From contig JANYBF010000623.1 in NCBI GenBank assembly GCA_025360895.1, positions 1-23,595 of the forward strand: DNA of 23,595 nt, written 5' to 3'. The translations under genes were made by a program, and so were the position numbers. Below the pieces are notes generated by a model. The model did not search any database, was not told the origin of the DNA, and saw only the letters and a list, made by a program, of their open reading frames with translations. This stretch comes from Verrucomicrobiota bacterium. Its GTDB lineage: Bacteria > Verrucomicrobiota > Verrucomicrobiia > Limisphaerales > JADLHS01. Positions 16,683 through 23,353 of the stretch are shown piece by piece. Every line of letters begins with the position of its first letter. The stretch's first letter is position 1.

Positions 16683-17873
16683 ATGTCAAACAAACCCATG
16701 AACGTCGGTTTGGTCGGCGGCGGCAAAGGCGCCTTCATCGTCAATCCCCATCAAAAAGCGATTCACTTTGACGGCACCCGCCGGGTGACCGCGGGCGCGC
16801 TGTTTCCCGATCCCAAAATTGCGCTCGAGGAAGCGGCGAATTGGCCTTATCCCCTGAAAGGCTACGGCTCGTACGACGAGATGATCGCGGCCAACGCCAC
16901 CCTGCCCGAAGACGAGAAGCTCGGCTACATCCTCATTGTCACGCCGAACCATGTGCATTTTGACCCGGCGATGAAAGCCATCAAGGCGGGCATCCCGGTG
17001 TTCTGCGAAAAGCCACTCTGTCTGAATCTCAAAGAGGCGAACGCGCTCGTCCAGGCCGCCCGCAAACACAATGTCCCGTTCGGCGTGGCGCACACTTACC
17101 TCGGGCACTGGACCAGCCGCTTCTCCCGCTACATCGTGCGGGCGGGCTTGCTGGGGGACGTCCGCTGGGTGGACACCTATTACCTCCAGGGCTGGCTGGC
17201 AACCAAGCTCGAAGCGACCGGCCAGATGCAGGCCACCTGGCGCACCAACCCGAAGCTGGCCGGCGGCTCCGGTTGCGGTGGCGACATTGGTACGCACGCG
17301 CTGATGCAACTCCGTTACGTGACCGGGCTGGATGTCACGGAGGTTTCCGCCCAGCTTGAAACCTTCGTCCAAGGTCGCATGCTCGACGATCACTTCACCA
17401 TTTATTGCACGCTGAGCAACGGCGGCAAAGCCCTCGTGCGCGCCTCCCAGATTTGCATCGGCCACAAGAATGACCTGGGCATCGAAATCTCCGGCACCAA
17501 GGGAACGCTCATTTGGCGCGCGGAAGATCCCGAGTGTATTACGATCCAACTGGTGAACCAGCCGGATCGCATTTATTGGCGCGGCGCAGTCACGCCGGGT
17601 GACGGTTTTCTGCCCAAAGACGTGCCGGCCGACCTGATGGCCGAGCCGACCATTCCGGCGGGACATCCGGAAGCATTTCACGATGCCTACGCCCGGCTGC
17701 ATCGCTGTTTCGAAGCCGACGTGCGCAAATGGCAGGCCGGCAAGCCGTTCGCCTGCGACGGCTCAAAATACGCCAACATTGAGGATGGTTGGATGGGCAT
17801 TGCGTTCATCGAAACTTGCGTCAAGAGCAGCGCCAAGCGGGGCGCTTGGAAGACGTTGCCGAAGAAAATCTGA
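16683..17873 (+). CDS. Gfo/Idh/MocA family oxidoreductase
   Basis: This 396-residue protein has an N-terminal nucleotide-binding fold (NVGLVGGGKGAFIVNPHQKAI), then YILIVTPNHVHFDPAMKAIKAGIPVFCEKPLCL with the EKP catalytic motif. The C-terminal domain includes GGSGCGGDIGTHALMQLRYVTG, supplying the conserved Asp/His pair, and IEISGTKGTLIWRAEDPE. It differs clearly from the preceding paralogue and ends with a GHPEAFHDAYARLHRCFEAD block typical of a separate subgroup. The substrate is probably a sugar or sugar acid, not identifiable here. Like the preceding gene, its ATG is preceded by TTATTT and no Shine-Dalgarno. A strong hairpin follows the stop. Confidence 0.92.
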   Translation: MSNKPMNVGLVGGGKGAFIVNPHQKAIHFDGTRRVTAGALFPDPKIALEEAANWPYPLKGYGSYDEMIAANATLPEDEKLGYILIVTPNHVHFDPAMKAIKAGIPVFCEKPLCLNLKEANALVQAARKHNVPFGVAHTYLGHWTSRFSRYIVRAGLLGDVRWVDTYYLQGWLATKLEATGQMQATWRTNPKLAGGSGCGGDIGTHALMQLRYVTGLDVTEVSAQLETFVQGRMLDDHFTIYCTLSNGGKALVRASQICIGHKNDLGIEISGTKGTLIWRAEDPECITIQLVNQPDRIYWRGAVTPGDGFLPKDVPADLMAEPTIPAGHPEAFHDAYARLHRCFEADVRKWQAGKPFACDGSKYANIEDGWMGIAFIETCVKSSAKRGAWKTLPKKI

Positions 17874-17890
17874 CGCCCACCGAAGTTTGC

Positions 17891-17923
17891 AACAAGGGAC
17901 GGCGTAAAGCGCCGTCCCTTGTT
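17891..17923. terminator. Strong hairpin terminator shared by converging genes
   Basis: A perfect 14-bp inverted repeat (AACAAGGGACGGCG / CGCCGTCCCTTGTT) with a TAAAG loop is followed on the plus strand by ATTTTC. Its right arm contains the first two bases of the trpC stop (17922-17924), so the same structure can serve both the oxidoreductase transcript and the opposing trpC transcript. Confidence 0.82.
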
Positions 17924-18737
17924 ATTTTCGTCCCAGAAGCTCACGAATTTTAGCGCCAATATCACCCGTCCGAACAAGGCTTTCTCCCACCAGAATTGCG
18001 CCCGCGCCGCACTTCACCAACCGCTCCGCGTCGGCGCGGGTGTTAATGCCGCTCTCGGCCACCAGCAATCTTGAGGTCTGGGGTCTGGGGTCTGGGGTCT
18101 GGGACAGTCTCCTCGCGAGCTGTTCAGTGGTGGCAAGGTCAACTTTGAACGTTTTCAGATCCCGGTTGTTCACACCAATTAACTGCGCTCCGATGGCAAC
18201 CGCCCGATCCAGTTCCGTTTCGTCGTGAACCTCCACCAGCACGGCCAGACCCGCCTCGGTCGCCAGGGTGTGAAAATGCTTTAACCGCGCGTCGTCCAAA
18301 ATCGCCACGATCAAGAGGATGGCATCGGCGCCCCATTCGATGGCTTCCAGAATCTGCCGTTCATCAATGATGAAGTCCTTGCGCAACAGCGGTAGTTTCA
18401 CGGCCGCGCGGATTTGCCGGAGATAATCCAGTGAGCCTTGGAAAAATTGTTCATCGGTCAGCACCGACAGGCAACTCGCGCCCGCCGCCTCGTATTCTTT
18501 GGCGATGCGCACCGGATCGAAGTCCGGGCAGATCACACCCGCCGACGGCGAGGCCTTTTTCACCTCGGCAATCAGCGCAACCTCGCCCAACCTTGGTTGG
18601 CGCAGCGCAGCCAGAAAATCCCGCCGTTCGCCGCGTTCCAGCATCGCATCATGCAAATCCCCCGCCGCAATCAGGCGCGCGGGAAGTTTCGCGATCTCAT
18701 GTTTCTTCTGCTCAACAATTTTGTCGAGAATTGTCAT
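17922..18737 (-). CDS. trpC: Indole-3-glycerol phosphate synthase TrpC
   Basis: TrpC closes the indole ring in tryptophan synthesis. The 271-residue product has the family motifs in order: LIAEVKKASPSAGVI (substrate Lys), FFQGSLDYL, LPLLRKDFIID (catalytic Lys), AILLIVAILD, AVLVEVHDETELDRA (Glu), LIGVNNRDLKTF, LLVAESGI and AGAILVGESLVR. Residues 212-223 (SQTPDPRPQTSR) form an insert just before the LLVAESGI strand. It is encoded by a four-copy heptanucleotide repeat and is absent from typical TrpC sequences. The reading frame is kept, so the enzyme is probably active. ATG 18737 overlaps the stop of the small gene upstream (ATGA). No other trp genes are in the window. Confidence 0.96.
   Translation of the reverse strand: MTILDKIVEQKKHEIAKLPARLIAAGDLHDAMLERGERRDFLAALRQPRLGEVALIAEVKKASPSAGVICPDFDPVRIAKEYEAAGASCLSVLTDEQFFQGSLDYLRQIRAAVKLPLLRKDFIIDERQILEAIEWGADAILLIVAILDDARLKHFHTLATEAGLAVLVEVHDETELDRAVAIGAQLIGVNNRDLKTFKVDLATTEQLARRLSQTPDPRPQTSRLLVAESGINTRADAERLVKCGAGAILVGESLVRTGDIGAKIRELLGRK
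18075..18102. repeat. Four perfect heptanucleotide copies in trpC, G-quadruplex motif
   Basis: GGTCTGG is repeated four times without change on the plus strand, the template strand of trpC. It produces runs of GGGG at 18080, 18087 and 18094 and GGG at 18101, separated by TCT. This meets the usual G-quadruplex pattern. It translates in the trpC frame as a Pro-rich seven-residue period. Confidence 0.9.
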
Positions 18738-19246
18738 CTCTTGTTTCTTTGTTTATCGCTTGAAACTTCTGGTAAAACGTAATCTTGCGATCCAAAAGTC
18801 AGCTCCTTTGATTCCGAATTCCAAACGCCTTTAAAATTCAAGTTGCCTTCGCGATTAGATAATTTTGCATGATCAATCAACCAATCCGCAAGGAGCCTAA
18901 AACCATGTTGCTTGAGCGCCTCTCTGATTTCCGCCCGCATAAGTCTCGGAACAGGATAAACATTCAAATACCAGTTCGCATCATTCACTCCCGCTATTGG
19001 GGCATATTCAGTACGATGATAAGCATACCGAGCTTCAATCACGGAAAAACTCACAGGCCATTTCCCTTGAGGTTTTTTTGGGTAACTTTCGTAAAACTTA
19101 AGTTGCAGTTCTTTAATTTGAGGAACATGCAAAAGGGATTTGGTTAATTCCATTGCTCCTATCGGCCATGAGAGATAAGAACCAATTTGAGTTTTATATC
19201 TCGTCGGAATAATAAATTCCTCTGCTTGGCTCGCTCCGAGTGCCAT
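18734..19246 (-). CDS. Hypothetical protein, AT-rich, between prfB and trpC
   Basis: The protein has 170 residues; I do not recognise a family. ATG 19246 lies two bases after the prfB stop, and the TGA overlaps the trpC ATG by one base, so it is embedded in the transcript. No signal peptide or membrane segment is evident. It is rich in aromatic residues (YPKKPQGKWPVSFSVIEARYAYHRTEYAPIAG, read in parts) and ends in a basic KQRNKR. Its base composition is visibly more AT-rich than the neighbouring genes, and its codon use differs, which suggests recent acquisition or a fast-evolving orphan. The exact packing between two conserved genes argues that it is a real coding sequence. Confidence 0.7.
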   Translation of the reverse strand: MALGASQAEEFIIPTRYKTQIGSYLSWPIGAMELTKSLLHVPQIKELQLKFYESYPKKPQGKWPVSFSVIEARYAYHRTEYAPIAGVNDANWYLNVYPVPRLMRAEIREALKQHGFRLLADWLIDHAKLSNREGNLNFKGVWNSESKELTFGSQDYVLPEVSSDKQRNKR

Positions 19247-19248
19247 AA

Positions 19249-20395
19249 CTATTCGTCTTCATCCTTCACTCCCTGCATCCTCTTAAGCGGACAACCCGCG
19301 CGCAGCCAGCCGTTCACGAACGGGTCGAGGTCCCCGTCCATCACGCCTTGCACATTGCTGGTTTCAACGCCCGTCCGTAAATCCTTCACCATGCGATACG
19401 GCTGAAACACGTAGCTGCGAATCTGATTGCCCCATGACACGCTGCCTTTGTCGCCATAAAATTTCTCCATGTCAGCCTTCGCCGCATCGAGTCGTTGCGC
19501 GTAAATTCGCGAGAGCAACAACGTCATCGCGGTAGCGCGATTCTGGTGCTGCGAACGCTGGGCTTGCGACGCCACCACAAGGCCGGTTGGGATGTGCGTA
19601 ATGCGCACGGCGGTCTCCACCTTGTTTACGTTCTGCCCGCCCTTGCCGCCGGAGCGAAAAGTGTCCACGCGAAATTCCGTCGGCGGAATGACAATTTCCG
19701 ATGACATCTCCTCAAGCTGCGCGATCGCATCCACGCTGGCAAAGCTGGTGTGCCGGCGTTTATTGGAGTCGAACGGCGAAATCCGCACGAGCCGATGCAC
19801 CCCGCGCTCCGCTTTACAGAAGCCATAGGCATTCTCGCCCTGAAGCAACATCGTCACGCTTTTGATGCCCGCGCCTTCGCCGGGCAGGGCGTCCTCGATC
19901 TCCACCTTCCACCCGCGTGATTCCGCCCAGCGCTGATACATCCGCATGAGCATGCTGGCCCAGTCACAAGCCTCGGTACCACCCGCGCCGGAGTTGATGC
20001 TCAGAATGCAATTGTTACGGTCATGCGGACCATTGAGGAAAACCTTAAGTTCCAGCGCGTCCAGTTCCTTGATCAACCGCGTAGCGTCGCGATTCAACTC
20101 CGCTTCCATTTTGACCTGGGCGGCGGGCGGTTCGGCTTCGCCGAGTTCGATCATCATTCGGGCGTCCTCGACTTGCTTTTCCGCCTGCAACAATGGTTCG
20201 ATCTTGCCGCGCAGGGTGTTGGCCTCGTCAATGATCTTCTGGGCCGATTCCCGGTTGCCCCAGAAATTATCTGCCGCCATCAGCGATTCGATTTCGCTCA
20301 GGCGTTTCTGTGTGCCCGGGACGTCAAAGAAACCTCCGCAAGTGCGTGAGTTTCTGGGTCGCGGTATGAATGGTTGCGGTAACGATGTCAAACAT
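19249..20395 (-). CDS. prfB: Peptide chain release factor 2 (RF2), with programmed +1 frameshift
   Basis: RF2 ends translation at UGA and UAA. Translation starts at ATG 20395; an in-frame ATG at 20413 is an alternative. It reads 23 codons (MFDIVTATIHTATQKLTHLRRFL) and meets TGA at 20326-20324. A +1 shift at CTT-T-GAC continues as DVPGTQKRLSEIE through 358 more residues to TAG 19251-19249, about 381 in all. The stop-codon recognition motif SPF is at about 206-208, which marks RF2 rather than RF1. The peptidyl-hydrolysis motif GGQ is at about 252-254 in SGGKGGQNVNK. The frameshift lets low RF2 levels raise RF2 synthesis. The two frames must be joined in any annotation; an unbroken upstream reading of the second frame gives a false N-terminus. 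Confidence 0.96.
20323..20338 (-). promoter_or_regulatory. prfB recoding signal
   Basis: The reverse strand reads CGGAGG, then TTT, then CTTTGAC. This is the Shine-Dalgarno-like stimulator three bases before the slippery CTT codon and the in-frame TGA followed by C. The spacing equals that of the well-known E. coli prfB site. The stimulator is the kind of anti-SD pairing that most start codons in this window lack. Confidence 0.93.
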
Positions 20396-20484
20396 CCACG
20401 CAGCATAAGGCATGGCTGCGGGCGGATGGAAGATGGAAATTCAGCAGGGCGGAATGGAGGCGCAACTTGACACCTCACCCTGGT

Positions 20485-20624
20485 GGTAGCGTTCGTCGCG
20501 CTGCGACGGACCCGCCCGCGCGAGCGGGCGGAACGAAGGTTGGGTGGCCTGTCCGAGGTTTTACCTCCGAATCCGATGGCGCCGCTGGACGCGGCGCTGG
20601 TCGTCGCAGCGCGCCGACCCTACC
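20485..20624. mobile_element. 140-bp terminal-inverted-repeat element (MITE/REP-like)
   Basis: The ends are inverted copies. The left end reads GGTAGCGTTCGT followed by CGCGCTGCGACG. The right end, on the other strand, reads GGTAGGGTCGG followed by the same 12 bases. Inside are further hairpins: CCGCCCG/CGGGCGG near 20512-20531, a short one around GAGGTTTTACCTC near 20554-20569, and a perfect GCGCCGC/GCGGCGC pair near 20580-20597. There is no ORF and no clear target-site duplication. It sits between the divergent prfB and Dabb-domain genes in a 333-bp gap and could be a non-autonomous transposable element or REP-type sequence. Confidence 0.6.
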
Positions 20625-20728
20625 TTGGAAGAAGCGTGCAGTTGCAACAAACTCCAGCGGACGCTTGCTCCGCGTTGCGCCAGCCGTTACCCTTCGTCAC
20701 CGAATCCAAATCAAACCACAAATAAACC

Positions 20729-21103
20729 ATGAAAATTCTGACCGTAATTCTGTGTGTCGTCTCCTTGGCAGGCATGGCATTGCCTGCCGTTGCTGTTGAA
20801 AAAATCCAGCACGTCGTCTCGTTCAAGTTCAAGAGCACCGCCAAGCCGGAGGACATCAAAAAGGTCGAAACAGCTTTCGCCGACCTGAAGAAGAAAATTA
20901 CCCAGATCAAAGCCCTCGAGTGGGGCACCAACATCAGTCCGGAAAACCTGAACAAAGGTTTCACGCATTGCTGGATCTTGACGTTTTCCAGTGTCGCGGA
21001 TCGCGATGCCTACCTGGTGCATCCAGATCACAAGGAGTTCGGCAAGAGCCTGGGTCTGGTGCTGGAAGAAGCGTTCGTGATTGATTTCGTGGTCAAAGAA
21101 TAG
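20729..21103 (+). CDS. Secreted Dabb (stress-responsive alpha/beta barrel) domain protein
   Basis: This 124-residue protein has a clear signal peptide (MKILTVILCVVSLAGMALPAVA). It is followed by a single Dabb domain: IQHVVSFKFKSTAKPEDIKKVE, then FADLKKKITQIKALEWGTNISPENLNKGFTHCWILTF (read in parts), and the end LVHPDHKEFGKSLGLVLEEAFVIDFVV. The HVV..KF strand, the G-F-T-H-C strand and the HPDHKEF helix are the usual marks. Dabb proteins are small dimeric barrels; secreted forms are frequent in planctomycetes and verrucomicrobia, with unknown function. It starts just after a repeat-rich gap and has no Shine-Dalgarno. Confidence 0.9.
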   Translation: MKILTVILCVVSLAGMALPAVAVEKIQHVVSFKFKSTAKPEDIKKVETAFADLKKKITQIKALEWGTNISPENLNKGFTHCWILTFSSVADRDAYLVHPDHKEFGKSLGLVLEEAFVIDFVVKE

Positions 21104-21356
21104 CCAGCGAGGAAATCGGAGCGCCGGTTTCCGACCTGGTCAGTCGTGAGCGTCGCCAAGCAACGCGCTGGATCGGAGCTCGGCGCTTTGCAATGGCTGC
21201 TGGGCGGGGGCAGTGTCAGCGATGTCCTGACTCCATAGCTCAAGCTGCGCCCTTGTGTTGCCGGACCTTTGACCGGGCATTGCTTGCAATCGCGGTTGCC
21301 TGCACGCTCCGGGCCTGAACGGTTTGCACGGTCGTAGCCGGTCCTTTGCACCAGCC
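21104..21356. other. Gene-free gap with short repeated motifs
   Basis: No gene is supported. ATCGGAGC occurs twice (about 21116 and 21172), each followed by a GCGCCGG/TCGGCGC-like stretch. A small AAATCGG/CCGGTTT hairpin with loop AGCG lies just after the Dabb gene and may be a weak terminator. The rest holds no feature I recognise. Confidence 0.35.
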
Positions 21357-21884
21357 ATGAAAAAAGCCAGCATTTATCTGCTCATAGCGGCAGTCATCGC
21401 GCTCCCGCTTGCGGCATTCGCGCAGGGAAATGTCGCCATTGAAGCCGAGGCCGGACTTCTCACACCGCCGTTTAGTGTGACCAATGGTTATGTTTTCCAA
21501 GCGATGGGCACAAATCTGGCCGCGAGCGGACGCGCGGCGTATGACATTGCTATTTCCCAGTCGGGCAGCTACGTCATCCTGGCCACCGTGAGTTCCCCGG
21601 AGCACGCCAGTTCGCTCGCCGTCAATATTGACGCTGAACCGACGGCCCCGACCATGATCTGGGACATTCCCGCCAGCCAGGAGTTTACGAATCGCACCGT
21701 GACCTGGCGGGGCGAGGGCACGTCCACAAACGCGGTGCCGCGCCGAAAGGTTTTTAATCTTACGCCCGGAACGCATCAGATCATCATTCGGGGCGGCGAC
21801 GATGCAGGCGCCCGACTCGATCGCTTTTCCCTTGCCCGGATTCCCGCGCCGCCGGGTAATCTGCGTGTTGTCGCGACTCCGTAG
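21357..21884 (+). CDS. Secreted protein with a carbohydrate-binding-like beta domain
   Basis: The product has 175 residues from ATG 21357 (MKKASIYLLIAAVIALPLAAFAQG), a good signal peptide cut near AFA-QG. The mature part has the features of CBM6/CBM35- or malectin-like beta-sandwich domains: IEAEAGLLTPPF at the start, a Gly/Ser-rich AASGRAAYDIAISQSGSYVILATVSSP region, and FNLTPGTHQIIIRGGDDAGARLDRFSLARI at the end. It stops right after PPGNLRVVATP, a phrase that in related proteins often begins another domain, so the gene may be a shortened version of a larger enzyme. The binding target is unknown. Other M codons upstream (21324) lack a signal peptide. Confidence 0.7.
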   Translation: MKKASIYLLIAAVIALPLAAFAQGNVAIEAEAGLLTPPFSVTNGYVFQAMGTNLAASGRAAYDIAISQSGSYVILATVSSPEHASSLAVNIDAEPTAPTMIWDIPASQEFTNRTVTWRGEGTSTNAVPRRKVFNLTPGTHQIIIRGGDDAGARLDRFSLARIPAPPGNLRVVATP

Positions 21885-21989
21885 CGGCGGAGGCCGGAAG
21901 GGCGTTATGTTGAAATGAACTACTGTTTGATGGCAGTTGGGAACACGAATATGTGTGGTGAACCGATTGCAAAAACGTGAAAGGCAAAA

Positions 21990-22442
21990 ATGAATCAACC
22001 AGCCAAGATGAGTTCGAGGTTGTGTAAAAGCCCTTCATTGGCAAACGCTAAAAACATTTGCCATCTCATTGAACGGTGGAACGGCTACATCAATTTGCCC
22101 ATTTGCTTTCTGATACTGACTGCCTGTACACCCAAAAGCTCAAATATCGGCACTTCAACGCCACCATCAAATGGTGCGTCCAATACGATTAAGAATAGTC
22201 GGAGTCCTATTGACTTAACTACAATTCCAAAATTGATTGATGAGGATATGGTTGTAGAGCTTGTTCGCGATATGCTTTCTACAAATTCTGCTTGGTCTGG
22301 AACGGGGATAAGTTACCGAGTAACAACCAATGGTGAGGGATTCCAAGTACTTGTGATTAAGGATGATCTCACGGTTGGCTCCCACCGAAGCATTGTCCTA
22401 GACAAGCATGGCAAGGTTATTCGCAATACGGGCGGCCTCTGA
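21990..22442 (+). CDS. Putative lipoprotein, AT-rich, unknown function
   Basis: The reading frame has 150 residues and no family I know. A hydrophobic stretch NLPICFLILTAC ends in a lipobox-like LTAC at about residues 43-46, followed by a Ser/Thr/Asn/Pro-rich linker, as in lipoproteins. But about 30 residues precede the hydrophobic part, longer than usual, so the true start may be later or the N-terminus is disturbed. The C-terminal part (VVELVRDMLSTNSAW to VLVIKDDLTVGSHRSIVLDKHGKVI) looks like a small alpha/beta domain. Composition is much more AT-rich than nearby genes. ATG 22008 is another possible start. It is isolated, with gaps on both sides. Confidence 0.55.
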   Translation: MNQPAKMSSRLCKSPSLANAKNICHLIERWNGYINLPICFLILTACTPKSSNIGTSTPPSNGASNTIKNSRSPIDLTTIPKLIDEDMVVELVRDMLSTNSAWSGTGISYRVTTNGEGFQVLVIKDDLTVGSHRSIVLDKHGKVIRNTGGL

Positions 22443-22583
22443 GGTAAGTTGACAAACCGTTATACAAAACGTGCCAAACAGAAATACGCCGGCTCAAATT
22501 CAGTCGCTGTTAAGGCTTTTTTGAGTTCACGGCCCTGTTCCTTCGCAGGAGCGGAAGCGATTCAGTTCGGAGTAATAACACAA

Positions 22584-22628
22584 AATCGCCGGGCTGGCGG
22601 GTAAGCGGCCCAGCGTGGCAAGGCGATT
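22584..22628 (-). terminator. Terminator candidate for the DUF2007 gene
   Basis: An outer 7-bp stem (AATCGCC/GGCGATT, at 22584-22590 and 22622-22628) encloses an inner GCTGG/CCAGC pair. On the reverse strand the last arm is followed by TTGTG, giving GGCGATTTTGTG. It begins 4 bp after the stop codon of the minus-strand gene. Confidence 0.5.
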
Positions 22629-22631
22629 CCG

Positions 22632-22841
22632 TCAAAGCTCATCCTCACGCTCCGCGTAAAACAGTCGGTGCGCCCGCTCATAATCGGCCGCCGGCACGAA
22701 GACGCGGGCCAACCGATTCAAATCACCATCCTCCGGCAAGTCCGGTTCGACGAATTCCTGCGTCGCGGCAATACCGTGCTTCTCCAGCATCATCACGAGC
22801 ATCTCGGTGTTGATGACCGGCCCGGAGTAAAAAAGTTTCAC
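22632..22841 (-). CDS. DUF2007 (putative signal transducing protein)
   Basis: This small protein has about 69 residues, starting at GTG 22841 (VKLFYSGPVINTEMLVMMLEKHGI). An in-frame ATG at 22874 would add MPRRHSWLIPG, which is not typical. The pattern is that of DUF2007: an initial beta strand, then YSG, then a helix with EMLVMMLEKHGI, then AATQEFVEPDLP, and a final FVPAADYERAHRLFYAEREDEL, the usual C-terminal helix. These proteins have a small ferredoxin-like fold and an undefined role. The gene is single, with a hairpin terminator just downstream. Confidence 0.8.
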   Translation of the reverse strand: MKLFYSGPVINTEMLVMMLEKHGIAATQEFVEPDLPEDGDLNRLARVFVPAADYERAHRLFYAEREDEL

Positions 22842-23353
22842 GCCGGGAATTAACCACGAATGGCGCCGGGGCACACGAATTTTCGTGCCGGGCAGAAAAC
22901 TCCAACCCTAGTCGTAGCAGCCGATGTAAGGAGGCTCAAATCTTCCGGTCTTTGCATTCATTCGCCGTAACCGTTGAGTCGGCATTCATTAAAGCCGCCA
23001 AGCCGCAACCAAAACACCGGGCAGCCCGATTAAACGCAGAGGCCGCAAAGGCAACCTGCCTCCGCGTTGCTTGGCGCCAACCTTGGCGACCGGTGCGTTA
23101 AAATAATCTTCGCAGGCCGCGACGATGTTGGGAGATAGCACGGTGAAGTTAATGCAACGAGGTTTGAACGAGGATGGTGGTTGGTTGCCACGTAAACCGG
23201 CGCGACAACGACAGGAACGGACTGTGGCAGCATGGCGCGGCGCGGCGGAGGGCGAGGAGTTCAAGCCGGCCTGGCGCGGCAATTGACGATTTCTTCTTTC
23301 ACACCTCTATCACCTGTGGTTTATTGCCATGGAAACGCACCGTGAATCCGAGC
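22842..23353. other. Gene-free region of about 500 bp
   Basis: No convincing gene is present. A reverse-strand open frame near 22989-23282 has an Arg/Pro-rich, non-protein-like translation. Visible structures are a palindrome CACGAATTTTCGTG near 22873-22886 and a hairpin at 23033-23068 (AACGCAGAGGC against GCCTCCGCGTT, 10 of 11 paired). A segment near 22911-22940 (GTAGCAGCCGATGTAAGGAGG) resembles dispersed repeats but has no second copy here. The promoter of the PSCyt1 gene should lie in the last part. Confidence 0.4.

Noticed and set aside
15622..17702. Minus-strand open frames opposite the two oxidoreductases
   Set aside because: The plus-strand proteins carry full family motifs; the opposite translations are His/Arg/Val-rich shadows.
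20396..20478. Upstream continuation of the second prfB frame as a longer N-terminus
   Set aside because: The true N-terminus is in the other frame and joins by the +1 shift at CTTTGAC; the continuation is Pro/Arg-rich and unlike RF2.
22989..23282. Reverse-strand coding gene in the gap before the PSCyt1 gene
   Set aside because: The composition is unlike a protein, with no motif, start signal or supporting neighbour.
23283..23311. Promoter TTGACG-N17-TCTATC before the PSCyt1 gene
   Set aside because: The -35 box is good, but the -10 box matches consensus at only three of six positions.
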